Under the pieces are notes generated by a model. The model was given only the letters and a program-made list of their open reading frames with translations. It made no database searches and was not told the DNA's origin. This document shows positions 40,783 to 50,786 of a stretch of 64,000 nt of DNA, piece by piece (the stretch's first letter is position 1; each line of letters begins with the position of its first letter). Both the position numbers and the translations under genes were made by a program. This stretch comes from Methylotenera sp. (lineage in GTDB: Bacteria > Pseudomonadota > Gammaproteobacteria > Burkholderiales > Methylophilaceae): assembly GCA_030682715.1 (NCBI GenBank), contig JAUXNQ010000062.1, positions 26,483 to 90,482 on the forward strand, written 5' to 3'.

Positions 40783-40944
40783 AATTTTCTACTTAAAAAT
40801 ATTAATTAAAATGGGTACTCAGTGACCGAGTCATTTGATACTTATGAAGCTTATTAGAACTTAAGCGCCTATTTTAGCAGAGTTTAATTTCGGACTCTGC
40901 TATAAATCATAGTGAATATACCCTTAACCATCAAAAACGAGTAC

Positions 40945-41199
40945 TTAAGCCAACAATGGGTCTAACCCGCCAGCTAAATCTAAAGCCCGCAAATCATCAA
41001 AACCACCAATATGGTGATCATCAATATAAATTTGTGGCACCGTACGACGCCCCGTCTTTTGCATCATTTCATCGCGTCTTTCTGGCTGCAAATCAATACG
41101 AATCTTATTAATCTCTTTCACACCTTTGCTAGTTAACAAGCGCTCTGCATTGATGCAATAAGGACAAACCGCTGAGGTGTACATCAAAATATTAGCCAT
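40945..41199 (-). CDS. grxC: Glutaredoxin 3 (GrxC)
   Basis: An 84-residue glutathione-dependent dithiol oxidoreductase with the active site CPYC (residues 13-16), RRTVPQIYIDDHHIGG (cis-Pro and glutathione site). Four bases after the rhodanese gene. Confidence 0.95.
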   Translation of the reverse strand: MANILMYTSAVCPYCINAERLLTSKGVKEINKIRIDLQPERRDEMMQKTGRRTVPQIYIDDHHIGGFDDLRALDLAGGLDPLLA

Positions 41200-41203
41200 A
41201 CGA

Positions 41204-41617
41204 TTACGCTTTCACGATGGGGAGTTTTACTTCAACCCATGCATTGAGGCCTCCTTTTAGATTGTGCACTTGCTTAAACTCGGCTTTACGTAAAATATCG
41301 CATGCTTTTGCTGAGCGCGCACCTCGCTGGCAATTAACTAACACTGGCTTATCTTTATATTTAGCCAATTCATTCAAACGATTAGCCAATTGATCTAGCG
41401 GAATGTGTTTTGCATCAACAATGTGTCCGTTTGCAAACTCGGCATCATCACGCACGTCAATCACTAATGCATGGTTGCGATTAATAAGCGTGATCGCTTC
41501 GGTCGTTCCTAAGTTAGGCACACCACCGGCGCCTCTTCCAAAACTGGGCAATAACAACATGATGCCAGAGCCAAAGGCCAAGCCAATTAATAAGGCATTA
41601 TCTTTTATAAATTCCAC
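41204..41617 (-). CDS. Membrane-anchored rhodanese-like protein
   Basis: 137 residues with an N-terminal membrane segment (about 8-25, LLIGLAFGSGIMLLLP) and one rhodanese domain, including INRNHALVIDVRDDAEFANG and the active-site Cys in VNCQRGARSA. Probably a YibN-type protein; these stand with grxC-secB-gpsA in many proteobacteria. The substrate is unknown. Confidence 0.88.
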   Translation of the reverse strand: MEFIKDNALLIGLAFGSGIMLLLPSFGRGAGGVPNLGTTEAITLINRNHALVIDVRDDAEFANGHIVDAKHIPLDQLANRLNELAKYKDKPVLVNCQRGARSAKACDILRKAEFKQVHNLKGGLNAWVEVKLPIVKA

Positions 41618-41769
41618 TGATTACCTTTCAAAGTTTTACGCATTTAATTGTAAGAACTGATACAGCGCTTAGCTAGTACACCTTACATATTTATAATCAG
41701 ATTTTACGTGTAAATGCGCTAAAATGCTCGTATTGATATCACAATTTATGCAAAAGATTGAGGCGAAAT

Positions 41770-43326
41770 ATGTCCCCTAATAAAAATATCACTCCTGTTT
41801 GTCTATTGATTCTAGATGGGTTCGGTTATCGCGAAGAAATCACCGATAACGCAATTGCACAAGCGAACAAACCAAACTGGGATGCGCTATGGAAAAATTT
41901 CCCACACACGTTAATTAACGCCTCAGAACACTACGTAGGATTGCCTGATGGGCAAATGGGAAACTCAGAAGTGGGTCATTTGAATATTGGTGCTGGGCGC
42001 ATTGTGTTTCAAGACTATGAGCGCATTAACAATAGCATTACAACGGGCGAGCTTTTTGAACACCCTGTGTTAGCACCCGCCTTGGTAAACATCAAGAACA
42101 ATGATAAAGCGCTCCATATTTTTGGTTTGCTTTCAGATGGAGGCGTTCACAGCCATCAAGACCACATTCATGCCATGATCAAAATGGCAGCAATTCACGG
42201 CGTTAGTAAAGTGTACGTACACGCATTTTTAGATGGCCGAGATACGCCACCAATCAGTGCCGCACCCTATATTAATGCTCTGGAACAGCAATGCAAAACA
42301 GTCGGGGTTGGTAAAATTGCATCAATCAGTGGACGTTTTTATGGCATGGACAGAGACAAACGCTGGCCACGCGTAGAAGCTGCATACAAGTTATTTACAG
42401 AGGGCGTTGGTGAGTTTACCGCCGAAACCGCCGCAGCTGGTTTGCAAGATGCATACGCACGTGGAGAAAATGATGAATTTGTGAAAACCACAGCGATTCA
42501 TCAGGCCAATGAAGCACCAATCAAGATGGAAGACGGTGACTTGGCTGTGTTTATGAACTTCCGCTCAGACCGTGCACGTCAATTAACACATGCCCTACTT
42601 GCAGAAGAGTTTGATGGCTTTCACCGTCGCCATGTGCCAAAACTGGCAGGCTTCTTTACATTGACCATGTACGACAAAAAAGAAACCAAAGCGACCGTCA
42701 TGTTTCCACCTCAGGAAGTAAAGAATACGCTCGGTGAATATCTATCTGCACAAGGGCTCACCCAACTTAGAATTGCAGAAACCGAGAAATACCCACACGT
42801 CACATTTTTCTTTAATGGCGGTGAAGAAAAGGTGTTTGCTGGTGAAGATAGAATTCTCGTTCCATCCCCAAAAGTTGAAACTTACGACCTGCAACCAGAA
42901 ATGAGCGCCAATGAAGTCACTGAGAAATTAGAAGAAGCGATTTCAAGCAAAAAATACCATGTGATTATTTGTAACTATGCCAATTGCGATATGGTTGGTC
43001 ACTCAGGCAACCTCAAGGCAGCCATTGCTGCTGTAGAGGCCTTGGACATTTGTATCGGCCGTGTTGTAAACGCCATGCAGAGTATTGGCGGTGAAGTACT
43101 GATTACAGCAGACCATGGCAACGTGGAACAAATGTTCGACGTTCAGAACCAACAACCCCACACACAGCACACCACTAATCTAGTACCGCTCATTTACATT
43201 GGCAGAAAAGGCCAACTAAACAACAATGGCGCACTCTCTGATTTGGCACCGACTATCCTCCATTTGATGGGCGTTGACCAACCCCATGAAATGACGGGTA
43301 AAAACCTAGTTCAATTTAACGCTTAA
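41770..43326 (+). CDS. gpmI: 2,3-bisphosphoglycerate-independent phosphoglycerate mutase GpmI
   Basis: Manganese-dependent glycolytic enzyme. From ATG 41770, which has GAGGCG just upstream, it is 518 residues; a TTG at 41758 would add four. Motifs are LLILDGFGYRE (metal), the phosphorylated Ser in GQMGNSEVGHLNIGAGR, DGRDTPP, SGRFYGMDRDKRW, and the metal ligands NYANCDMVGHSG and ITADHGNVEQM. Confidence 0.96.
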   Translation: MSPNKNITPVCLLILDGFGYREEITDNAIAQANKPNWDALWKNFPHTLINASEHYVGLPDGQMGNSEVGHLNIGAGRIVFQDYERINNSITTGELFEHPVLAPALVNIKNNDKALHIFGLLSDGGVHSHQDHIHAMIKMAAIHGVSKVYVHAFLDGRDTPPISAAPYINALEQQCKTVGVGKIASISGRFYGMDRDKRWPRVEAAYKLFTEGVGEFTAETAAAGLQDAYARGENDEFVKTTAIHQANEAPIKMEDGDLAVFMNFRSDRARQLTHALLAEEFDGFHRRHVPKLAGFFTLTMYDKKETKATVMFPPQEVKNTLGEYLSAQGLTQLRIAETEKYPHVTFFFNGGEEKVFAGEDRILVPSPKVETYDLQPEMSANEVTEKLEEAISSKKYHVIICNYANCDMVGHSGNLKAAIAAVEALDICIGRVVNAMQSIGGEVLITADHGNVEQMFDVQNQQPHTQHTTNLVPLIYIGRKGQLNNNGALSDLAPTILHLMGVDQPHEMTGKNLVQFNA

Positions 43327-43346
43327 AGCTAAAACACCTCAACACC

Positions 43347-44594
43347 ATGATGCGCCACCGTATTTTGCAAATAACATCAGTGCTGACACTGATGCTCTCG
43401 CTACTGCTTCACGCATCATGGTGTTTTGCCGAAAAAAAAGCAGAGCAGCCGAAACAAGAACTCAGCCAGTTAAAAAAACAGCTGGAAGCATTAAAAAAAG
43501 AATTAGACCAAGCACAGGAAGAACACAAAGATGCTGCGGACGCACTTAAAGAGAGCGAAGTTGCCATTAGCGGTGCAAATAAAAAACTGCATGAAATCAG
43601 CAAGCAACAGACTGATAATAAAAAAGAGTTAGCCAAATTAGAAGCTGAATCAAAATCAACCAACCTTGCACTTAGCAAGCAACAAAAACTATTAAGCGGG
43701 CAGCTTTATCAGCAATACATCCATGGCCAAGAAAGTTATGTACAAATGATTCTGCAAAGCCAGCGCCCAAGTGAAGTCGCTCGCGATTTGCATTATTACT
43801 CATACATTGCAAAAGCGCGCGCTGACCTCATCAGTAAAATGCAAATCAACTTAAATAAAATTACAAAACTTAACGAGCTAACTGCTTCCAAGCTGCAAGA
43901 AATCACAGCACTCAAACAAAAACAAATGGATGAAAAGCGCATACTTGAGCTTCAAAAGACAAAGAAATCTAAAGTTGTAAAATCACTTTCACAACAGATT
44001 GCTGAACAACGTGGGCAAATTAAAAAACTGAGTCGTGACGAGAAGAGACTATCAGAGCTGGTAAGTCGCCTAGCCAAGATTATTCCAAAAAAGAAAAAAG
44101 TAGCAAAGCCATCATCACAAGCTATTAAAACAACACCCCAGACTAATATTGCGATTAGTAATGAAAAGTTACCGAGTGATCATTTTACTGGTGCCAATTT
44201 CTCCGCCTTAAAAGGCAAGCTTCGTTTACCTGTTCGCGGTGAAGTGAGTAACCGCTTTGGATCCATCAGGCAGGATAGCGGCATCTCATGGAAAGGCTTG
44301 TTTATTAAAGCGAGTGAAGGGGCAGAAGTAAAAGCAGTAGCATCTGGTCGCGTTGTATTTGCCGACTGGCTGAGGGGCTTTGGCAACCTGATTATTCTGG
44401 ACCATGGTGATGGGTACATGAGCCTATATGGAAATAATCAGTCTGTTTTAAGGCAAGAAGGCGAGATGGTCAAAGGCGGGGACACGATTGCATCAGTTGG
44501 CAACACTGGCGGGAATGAGTCTAACGGGCTTTATTATGAACTAAGAAATCAAAGTAGGCCCTTTGACCCAATGGCATGGAGTAGCTTGAATTAA
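43347..44594 (+). CDS. envC: EnvC-type murein hydrolase activator
   Basis: Periplasmic activator of amidases in cell division. The 415 residues have a signal peptide (to about residue 28), a long Lys/Glu-rich coiled coil (about 30-250) and a C-terminal LytM/M23 domain from GKLRLPVRGEVSNRFG. The zinc-ligand positions are replaced (SWKGLFI where HxGxD is expected, and YYELR where HxHxR is expected), as in E. coli EnvC, so it should be catalytically inactive. It follows gpmI by 20 bp, the usual order; ctpA, often next, is absent. Confidence 0.92.
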   Translation: MMRHRILQITSVLTLMLSLLLHASWCFAEKKAEQPKQELSQLKKQLEALKKELDQAQEEHKDAADALKESEVAISGANKKLHEISKQQTDNKKELAKLEAESKSTNLALSKQQKLLSGQLYQQYIHGQESYVQMILQSQRPSEVARDLHYYSYIAKARADLISKMQINLNKITKLNELTASKLQEITALKQKQMDEKRILELQKTKKSKVVKSLSQQIAEQRGQIKKLSRDEKRLSELVSRLAKIIPKKKKVAKPSSQAIKTTPQTNIAISNEKLPSDHFTGANFSALKGKLRLPVRGEVSNRFGSIRQDSGISWKGLFIKASEGAEVKAVASGRVVFADWLRGFGNLIILDHGDGYMSLYGNNQSVLRQEGEMVKGGDTIASVGNTGGNESNGLYYELRNQSRPFDPMAWSSLN

Positions 44595-44602
44595 TCAGGC
44601 TC

Positions 44603-44649
44603 ATAATCCGATGCTGTGTCTCATCACACAAACGTCATGCCGACGAGAC
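44603..44649. repeat. Dispersed repeat copy A (also at right edge)
   Basis: CCGATGCTG followed about 30 bases later by CGACGAGAC recurs at 63753-63802 with similar spacing and partly matching sequence between. Confidence 0.55.
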
Positions 44650-44874
44650 CGTAAAGGTCTTCACCGCTCCACTAAGCACTAAAGTGCTAAGTGGAAGCGC
44701 GAAAAATCGGCATCCAGAGTCTTTGAGTCACGGGATTCCGTGTCAGACCGTGAGCCAGTGCTTGGCTTCCCCAATTTGCTACGCCAGTAAACTGGCAAGC
44801 AAAGTGTGAAAGGTGCTTCACCGTGGAATATACCAGCTTTAGCTGGTTATTCACATGCGAAAGCACGGAATGAC
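44632..44874. repeat. Cluster of hairpins downstream of envC
   Basis: A gene-free stretch built from successive perfect or near-perfect stems: AGACC/GGTCT (44646-44660), an 11-position stem CCACTAAGCAC/GTGCTAAGTGG with one mismatch (44669-44694), CACGG/CCGTG (44729-44742), GCCAG/CTGGC (44783-44796) and ACCAGC/GCTGGT (44832-44847). Four of the five have a TAAA or TTTA loop. The ends GTCATGCCGACG and CACGGAATGAC look like halves of a dispersed palindromic repeat. It may be a mosaic mobile repeat or structured RNA. Confidence 0.6.
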
Positions 44875-44945
44875 TAGGTAGTAGGATTATTTAGTGGAAT
44901 AGCTATACATAAATAAAGATTATGCTTTCACTCATCTTTGATTGT

Positions 44946-45611
44946 TTAATACTTCTTAGTTAATGTCATGGCAACACTCTGTTGCTTTATATCCATCCGA
45001 CTTAAAGCACTCATTCCCATCAAAACAATTGAAGGTGATCCGCCTTCTAAGACATTACCCTCTACCTGATGTAGCGTTATACCGCCAATTTTCAAGTTTG
45101 CGATAGTCACTTTATATGCCGTAACAACTCCATTGGCTGTGCCTACTAAAACAGGCTCACCCTTTTTATAATCAATTTTAGCAAACTTGGCATCACCACT
45201 GTTCAATGCAACGGTGGTTGCCCCAGTATCAATTAAAAACTTAAGGGTAGCACCATTAATCTTACATTCAGAAACAAAGTGCCCCTGGGCATTTGCATAC
45301 AAAGTCACACTGGGGATGCTGTTAGTTGATGCATCGGCCACAGAGGCAGCTTGCCCCATACCTAGCTTCTTTGTTTCACCTTCTATTACCAATGTAGCTG
45401 AGCTACTATCCGCAGCAATCAATTTAACGCCATCAACCGTTTGCCCAACACTCAAGGTTCTGGGCTTTCCATTATTAATGATAACAACTGCCTTATTATT
45501 GTATAAACCCACAATATTCACTCGCGTATTTGCAAATGCCGTTGCTGACAACAAGGACAAAAAAACTGATAGTGCGATCAACATCCATTGGCGGAAATTG
45601 GTATATACCAT
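44946..45611 (-). CDS. Secreted retropepsin-like aspartic protease (TIGR02281 type)
   Basis: 221 residues with a signal peptide (cut near AFA, about 27) and a C-terminal retropepsin-like domain with the single-lobe active site FLIDTGATTVAL (Asp-Thr-Gly, about 132). Family members act as dimers; the substrate is unknown. An N-terminal region with VNIVGLYNNKAVVIINNGKP resembles a small beta domain. It begins on the last base of the MFS gene, so the two are coupled. Confidence 0.85.
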   Translation of the reverse strand: MVYTNFRQWMLIALSVFLSLLSATAFANTRVNIVGLYNNKAVVIINNGKPRTLSVGQTVDGVKLIAADSSSATLVIEGETKKLGMGQAASVADASTNSIPSVTLYANAQGHFVSECKINGATLKFLIDTGATTVALNSGDAKFAKIDYKKGEPVLVGTANGVVTAYKVTIANLKIGGITLHQVEGNVLEGGSPSIVLMGMSALSRMDIKQQSVAMTLTKKY

Positions 45612-46783
45612 TATTTAAAAATTCCTTGCTGAGTTGGGAGCTGATGACTAAGATTCAACCCAAATGCTATCACAGCCAAGCCTAGTAATGGGAAAACTGC
45701 CGCGAGCACAAAAGTTTGCTGGCCACCCAAATACTGCAAAGCATAGCCGCCAGCCACACCACCCACTGTGCCGCCAACACCGTATGCGACACTGTTATAA
45801 ATCGCCTGACCTTTTGCTTGGTGACGTCCATTAAAAAACTGGGTAATCACATCAATTGATGCCGCATGAAAGCTGCCAAATGTAGCCGCATGTAAAGTTT
45901 GTGCCAATACAAGCAACCATAGGCTATCCACGGCTACACCGATAAGCCCAAAACGAATCACAGCTAATACTAAACTCACCAGTAAAATCGTTTTTAACGT
46001 AAATCTTGCCAAAATCTTTGGCATCATCATGAAAATACCAATTTCACAAACTACGCCTATCGCCCAAAGCAACCCAATGGTGGTTTTACTGTATCCATGC
46101 TCGCTCAAATAAATAGAGTAAAAGTTATAAAGTACGCCATGTGCAGTCACCATCAGGGAACAACCCACTAACAACGCAATCACATTAGGCTGCCGCACTA
46201 TTTGCCAAATTGAAAAATCATCATGCGGATGTGCCGCAAGCTTTGGTTCTGGCAATGAGTAAGTAAGTAAAAACAAAATAACCTGCACTGCGAGCAAAAA
46301 CCACAGCAGGCTTGATATGCCAGCAGAATCTATCAAAAAACCTAATACCACTGCTGCCACAATAAATCCTGACGAACCCCACATACGAATACGGCTGTAA
46401 TGGCCATTGGTAGTAGCAAGATGTGCCAATGTAAGCGACTCTGCCAATGGCAAAGTGGAGCTGGTGAATAAACTCAATGCTGCCATGACAAAGAACATCC
46501 AGAAAAAACCATGCGCCCAAAATACGGCCACAAAACCGCACAATCCTAAAAATGCAGTAAGCTTGATCCATGGTGTTCGTTTGCCTGTGTGGTCAGCAAG
46601 CCAGCCCCAAAAGTTAGGTGCAAAAATGCGGCTAATTTGGAATAAAGACATCAATATCCCAATATCAGCCGCTGAAAACGCTTCAGACTTTAAATACAAA
46701 CCCCAATATGGAACAAAAGCCCCCACAAAGAAGTAATAGATAAAATAGAATCGTGATAATCGATAATGTAACGCTGTATGCAT
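45611..46783 (-). CDS. MFS transporter, HcaT/phenylpropionate-permease-like
   Basis: A 390-residue major facilitator with about 12 membrane segments of the MFS_1-like/HcaT type: start YRLSRFYFIYYFFVGAFVPY, ISRIFAPNFWGWLADHTGKR (loop 2-3) and LAESLTLAHL...GHYSRIRMWGSSGF. HcaT homologues are often annotated as 3-phenylpropionate transporters, but no catabolic genes are near and the true substrate is unknown. It is followed by the protease gene. Confidence 0.85.
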   Translation of the reverse strand: MHTALHYRLSRFYFIYYFFVGAFVPYWGLYLKSEAFSAADIGILMSLFQISRIFAPNFWGWLADHTGKRTPWIKLTAFLGLCGFVAVFWAHGFFWMFFVMAALSLFTSSTLPLAESLTLAHLATTNGHYSRIRMWGSSGFIVAAVVLGFLIDSAGISSLLWFLLAVQVILFLLTYSLPEPKLAAHPHDDFSIWQIVRQPNVIALLVGCSLMVTAHGVLYNFYSIYLSEHGYSKTTIGLLWAIGVVCEIGIFMMMPKILARFTLKTILLVSLVLAVIRFGLIGVAVDSLWLLVLAQTLHAATFGSFHAASIDVITQFFNGRHQAKGQAIYNSVAYGVGGTVGGVAGGYALQYLGGQQTFVLAAVFPLLGLAVIAFGLNLSHQLPTQQGIFK

Positions 46784-46803
46784 ATGGGTATCATACCGAT
46801 AAA

Positions 46804-46825
46804 AAAAGTCGGCTAAGGCCGACTT
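46804..46825 (-). terminator. Terminator after aroC
   Basis: AAAGTCGGC pairs with GCCGACTTT around TAAG; on the minus strand it ends in a run of seven T. It lies between aroC and the MFS gene. Confidence 0.85.
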
Positions 46826-46862
46826 TAAAATTAATAATTATTTACGAGTAATGACGAAAAGT

Positions 46863-47951
46863 TTAGATGATTTTAGGAGTGTCACACAAGACATCCGCAT
46901 TTTGCCCACGATTACGCAACGCATGATCCATCAACACCATCGCTAGCATCGCCTCTACAATAGGGGTTGCTCGCACGCCCACACATGGGTCATGACGTCC
47001 TGTTGTTTGCATGGTCACAGCATTTCCATTTTTATCAATCGAACGGCGCTCTTGTGGAATGCTAGAAGTTGGTTTTAATGCCACATTCACTCTAATTTCT
47101 TGGCCAGTAGAAATGCCGCCTAAAATACCGCCTGCATGATTTGTAACAAACCCTTGGGGCGTCATTTCATCAGAATGCACACTACCACGTTGCGCGATGC
47201 TAGAAAAACCAGCACCAATCTCAACGCCTTTTACCGCATTAATGCTCATCATGGCATATGCAATTTCAGCATCTAATCGATCAAAAATCGGCTCGCCTAA
47301 GCCTACAGGTACATTTTCTGCAACAACTGTAATGCGTGCGCCGACTGAATCGCGCTCGGCACGAATTTTGTCTAAATAAGCCTCGAGCTCGGGCAAAACG
47401 GTTGTATTAGGTGAGAAAAATGGGTTGCTGTTCACCACATCCCAACTTTCAAATGGAATATCAATTTCACCTAATTGGCTCATGTAACCGCGAATTGCAA
47501 CACCAAAGCGCTCTTTTAACCATTTTTTTGCAATTGCACCAGCAGCCACACGCACTGCGGTTTCACGCGCGCTCGAGCGACCGCCGCCGCGATAGTCGCG
47601 CACGCCATATTTTTGCGTATAAGTGTAGTCTGCATGCCCAGGACGAAATGTATCCATGATTTTGCTGTAGTCTTGGCTACGCTGATCTGTATTACGAATC
47701 AGCAAACCAATCGGCGCGCCTGTGGTTTTTCCCTCAAAAATTCCAGATAGTATTTCAACAGAGTCAGCTTCTTGGCGTTGTGTTACATGGCGAGATGTTC
47801 CTGGCTTGCGACGATCCAAATCGATTTGCAAATCTTCAGCACATAAAGCCAAGCCTGGTGGGCAGCCGTCCACAACACCACCAATTGCAGCACCATGCGA
47901 CTCACCGAATGATGTAAAGGTAAAAAGTTTGCCGAGTGTATTGCCAGACAT
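46863..47951 (-). CDS. aroC: Chorismate synthase AroC
   Basis: FMN-dependent last step to chorismate. The 362 residues show [58 protein letters not shown] and [16 protein letters not shown]. Confidence 0.97.
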   Translation of the reverse strand: MSGNTLGKLFTFTSFGESHGAAIGGVVDGCPPGLALCAEDLQIDLDRRKPGTSRHVTQRQEADSVEILSGIFEGKTTGAPIGLLIRNTDQRSQDYSKIMDTFRPGHADYTYTQKYGVRDYRGGGRSSARETAVRVAAGAIAKKWLKERFGVAIRGYMSQLGEIDIPFESWDVVNSNPFFSPNTTVLPELEAYLDKIRAERDSVGARITVVAENVPVGLGEPIFDRLDAEIAYAMMSINAVKGVEIGAGFSSIAQRGSVHSDEMTPQGFVTNHAGGILGGISTGQEIRVNVALKPTSSIPQERRSIDKNGNAVTMQTTGRHDPCVGVRATPIVEAMLAMVLMDHALRNRGQNADVLCDTPKII

Positions 47952-48001
47952 GATACGACCTCAATTAAAGTTGGGTAATTTTAACATACCCAAGCAACAT
48001 G

Positions 48002-48150
48002 TTAAGGACGCCTCTAAAAATTCAAATGCCGAAGCCAGGCAAGGCACGAGCAAAAAATTGTGACGCCGCATATGCCTGATATGTAAGGAGTAATTTTTTG
48101 TGAGCAACGCCGCATGGCAACGGAAGTTGGATTTTTAGAGGTGTCCTTAA
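48002..48150. mobile_element. 149-bp MITE-like element next to the glutamine amidotransferase gene
   Basis: Terminal inverted repeats of 24 bp (TTAAGGACGCCTCTAAAAAT at left; the right end is its reverse complement with about two mismatches) enclose a nested palindrome, GAGCAAAAAATT and AATTTTTTGTGAGC. Both outer ends are TTAA. No coding potential. The right end supplies the stop codon of the neighbouring minus-strand gene (TAA at 48149-48147). Confidence 0.75.
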
Positions 48151-48854
48151 TTAACCAACCCTTTAATCCACTGCGTATACACTTGATTAGCCACTTTATT
48201 CAGAAAAAAGCAATGCAATGGTAAGGTTTGCTGAATGACCTCTGGTTGCTGAACCGCGGGACTATCCAACGCAGACGCGATTTCATCTGCGCCAACAATG
48301 CACCACTCGCTTACCATGTCTGCGGTCATTTCTATATGACATTGCAAAGCTAAATGCTTACCAATCGCATAGGCCTGATTCTCACAAAATGGGCTCGCTA
48401 ATAGATGTTTTGCACCTGTTGGCAAACTAAATGTCTCACCGTGCCAATGAAAAGCATTAAAACTCTCTAACTCGCCAAACCAATGTTGGGCAGTATTATT
48501 TTGACTTACTTTAACCTCGCCCCAACCAATCTCTTTGATTGCATTTTTAGTCACCTCAGCACCCAAAGCTTTACTCATTAACTGAGCACCTAAACAATGC
48601 CCCAACACAGGAACATCAGCATCCACAGCTTGCCTAATCAAATCAAGCACAGGTGCAATCCAAGGTAAATCATCATTTACACTCATAGGGCCACCCATCA
48701 ACACCATGCCACTATATGCATCAATTAAAGTCGGGATCGCATCCCTCTCATCAACCTTAATTAAACACCAAGGAATCTCCTGCTCATCTAAGAATTCAGA
48801 AAAATAGCCTGGGCCTTCACAGCTAAAATGACGGAATATAACGACTGGCTTCAT
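48147..48854 (-). CDS. Class I glutamine amidotransferase-domain protein (GMP synthase-like)
   Basis: A 235-residue stand-alone GATase1 domain: [15 protein letters not shown], the nucleophile Cys in [18 protein letters not shown] (about 87), [11 protein letters not shown], and the His-Glu pair in CHIEMT (about 177). It resembles YfeJ-type proteins labelled GMP synthase-like, acting on an unknown acceptor. It overlaps rluE by four bases. Its stop lies inside the 149-bp inverted-repeat element, so the original C-terminus may have differed by a few residues. Confidence 0.85.
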   Translation of the reverse strand: MKPVVIFRHFSCEGPGYFSEFLDEQEIPWCLIKVDERDAIPTLIDAYSGMVLMGGPMSVNDDLPWIAPVLDLIRQAVDADVPVLGHCLGAQLMSKALGAEVTKNAIKEIGWGEVKVSQNNTAQHWFGELESFNAFHWHGETFSLPTGAKHLLASPFCENQAYAIGKHLALQCHIEMTADMVSEWCIVGADEIASALDSPAVQQPEVIQQTLPLHCFFLNKVANQVYTQWIKGLVN

Positions 48855-49405
48855 GTTTCTAATACCTTATATTGTCCAACATCAATACCATCTATGGTAT
48901 GGCGCCCAATTGCGTATCTTATTAAACGCAATGTTGGAAAGCCAACTTTTGCAGTCATGCGTCTTACTTGACGATTTTTACCTTCTGCAATTTTTATTTG
49001 CAGCCATGTCGTCGGTATCGCCTTACGTTCTCGAATCGGTGGATTACGCAACCACAAGCTCACAGGTTCATCAATTATCTCTGCTTCGGCTGGCAATGTC
49101 ACAAAATCACCCAAGTCAATCCCTCGTCTAAGGGGTTGCAAATCCTCGTCAGACGGTGCACCCTCTACTTGTACCCAGTATGTTTTAAATTCTTTATGCT
49201 TTGGGTGACTTAAACGATGTTGCAATGCCCCATCATCGGTTAAAATAAGCAAACCTTCACTATCAGTATCTAAACGTCCTGCTGCATATACATCAGGAAT
49301 CGGTATAAAGTCTTTTAACGTGGCGTGCCTCTTATCAGGATCAGGCGAATCATGCGGGCTAAATTGGCACACGACGTTAAATGGTTTATTAAATAAAATT
49401 ATCAT
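48851..49405 (-). CDS. rluE: 23S rRNA pseudouridine synthase RluE-type
   Basis: Makes pseudouridine in 23S rRNA. The 184 residues show [13 protein letters not shown], the catalytic Asp in [18 protein letters not shown], and [22 protein letters not shown]. Its start codon is 15 bp from that of icd on the other strand, so its promoter must overlap the icd coding region. Confidence 0.92.
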   Translation of the reverse strand: MIILFNKPFNVVCQFSPHDSPDPDKRHATLKDFIPIPDVYAAGRLDTDSEGLLILTDDGALQHRLSHPKHKEFKTYWVQVEGAPSDEDLQPLRRGIDLGDFVTLPAEAEIIDEPVSLWLRNPPIRERKAIPTTWLQIKIAEGKNRQVRRMTAKVGFPTLRLIRYAIGRHTIDGIDVGQYKVLET

Positions 49406-49420
49406 CTTAGGAAATTGTGA

Positions 49421-50677
49421 ATGACTTCGAAAATTATCAAGCCTAGCGCTGGCGAAAAAATTTCTGTTAATGCAGACAATACGCTAAACGTACCCAACAA
49501 CCCGATTATCCCATTTATTGAGGGTGATGGCATAGGTGTCGATATTACTCCGCCTATGATTAAAGTTGTAGATGCCGCAGTGAATAAAGCTTATGCAGGT
49601 ACTCGAAAAATTTCATGGATGGAAGTGTTCGCTGGCGAAAAAGCTGTCAACGTATACGGTAAAGACAAAGAAGGTAAAGATACATGGTTGCCAAGTGAAA
49701 CCATGCAAACTGTGCGTGACTATGTTGTGTCTATCAAGGGCCCATTAACTACGCCAGTTGGTGGGGGCATTCGCTCACTCAATGTATCACTACGCCAAGA
49801 GCTTGACCTTTATGTATGCTTGCGTCCAGTGCAATACTTCACTGGCGTACCTAGCCCTGTAAAACATCCTGAAAAAACGGACATGGTGATTTTCCGCGAA
49901 AACACAGAAGATATCTATGCGGGCATTGAATGGGCGGCTGGCACAGATGAAGTAGAAAAGGTCATTAATTTCTTGAGTGATATGGGCATGCGTAAAAAAA
50001 TTCGCTTCCCTGAATCATCTGCCATTGGTATCAAGCCAGTATCAGTCGATGGTAGCCAACGCTTAGTGCGCAAAGCGATTCAGTACGCGATTGATAATAA
50101 CCGTAAATCAGTGACGATTGCCCATAAAGGCAACATCATGAAGTTTACAGAAGGTGGCTTCAGAGACTGGGGCTATGAAGTTGCGAAGCAAGAGTTTGGC
50201 GCGGTTGAGATTGATGGTGGCCCATGGTGCAAATTACCTAATGGCATTATCATCAAAGACTGTATTGCTGATGCTTTCTTACAAGAAATTTTATTGCATC
50301 CACAAGATTATGATGTGGTTGCCACGCTTAACCTGAACGGCGACTACATGAGCGATGCCTTGGCAGCACAAGTAGGCGGCATTGGGATTGCGCCAGGCGC
50401 CAACCTAAGTGATACCGTTGCAATGTTTGAAGCAACGCATGGTACTGCGCCAAAAATTGCTGGAAAAAACATCGCCAACCCAAGCTCATTGATACTCTCT
50501 GCCGAGATGATGCTTCGTCATTTAGGATGGATAGAAGCTGCAGACTTAGTACTTAAGGGTGTTGCAAATGCAATTATCAGCAAACGTGTGACTAGCGACT
50601 TCTCAAGCCAAATGGAAGGCGCTACACAAGTAGGCACTGCCGAATTTGGTGACGAAATTATTGCAAATATGCAATAA
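49421..50677 (+). CDS. icd: NADP-dependent isocitrate dehydrogenase
   Basis: TCA-cycle enzyme, 418 residues, E. coli Icd type: [14 protein letters not shown], the substrate/phosphorylation Ser in [50 protein letters not shown] and [21 protein letters not shown] lies eight bases upstream of ATG 49421. A hairpin terminator follows. Confidence 0.97.
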   Translation: MTSKIIKPSAGEKISVNADNTLNVPNNPIIPFIEGDGIGVDITPPMIKVVDAAVNKAYAGTRKISWMEVFAGEKAVNVYGKDKEGKDTWLPSETMQTVRDYVVSIKGPLTTPVGGGIRSLNVSLRQELDLYVCLRPVQYFTGVPSPVKHPEKTDMVIFRENTEDIYAGIEWAAGTDEVEKVINFLSDMGMRKKIRFPESSAIGIKPVSVDGSQRLVRKAIQYAIDNNRKSVTIAHKGNIMKFTEGGFRDWGYEVAKQEFGAVEIDGGPWCKLPNGIIIKDCIADAFLQEILLHPQDYDVVATLNLNGDYMSDALAAQVGGIGIAPGANLSDTVAMFEATHGTAPKIAGKNIANPSSLILSAEMMLRHLGWIEAADLVLKGVANAIISKRVTSDFSSQMEGATQVGTAEFGDEIIANMQ

Positions 50678-50697
50678 CAGGTTTTACATGGTGCTTA

Positions 50698-50723
50698 ATA
50701 AAAGGCCTAAAGCGGCCTTTTAT
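50698..50723. terminator. Terminator after icd
   Basis: ATAAAAGGCC pairs with GGCCTTTTAT around a six-base loop; a Rho-independent terminator usable on either strand, followed about 60 bp later by the convergent antiporter gene end. Confidence 0.85.
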
Positions 50724-50786
50724 TTGATTAATCCCTATATCGCATCAATAAACTATCGTTATTTTATATCACACCATCAGCTACCA

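Noticed and set aside
44187..44594. Catalytically active M23 endopeptidase in EnvC
   Set aside because: The zinc ligands are replaced, so only an activator role is supported.
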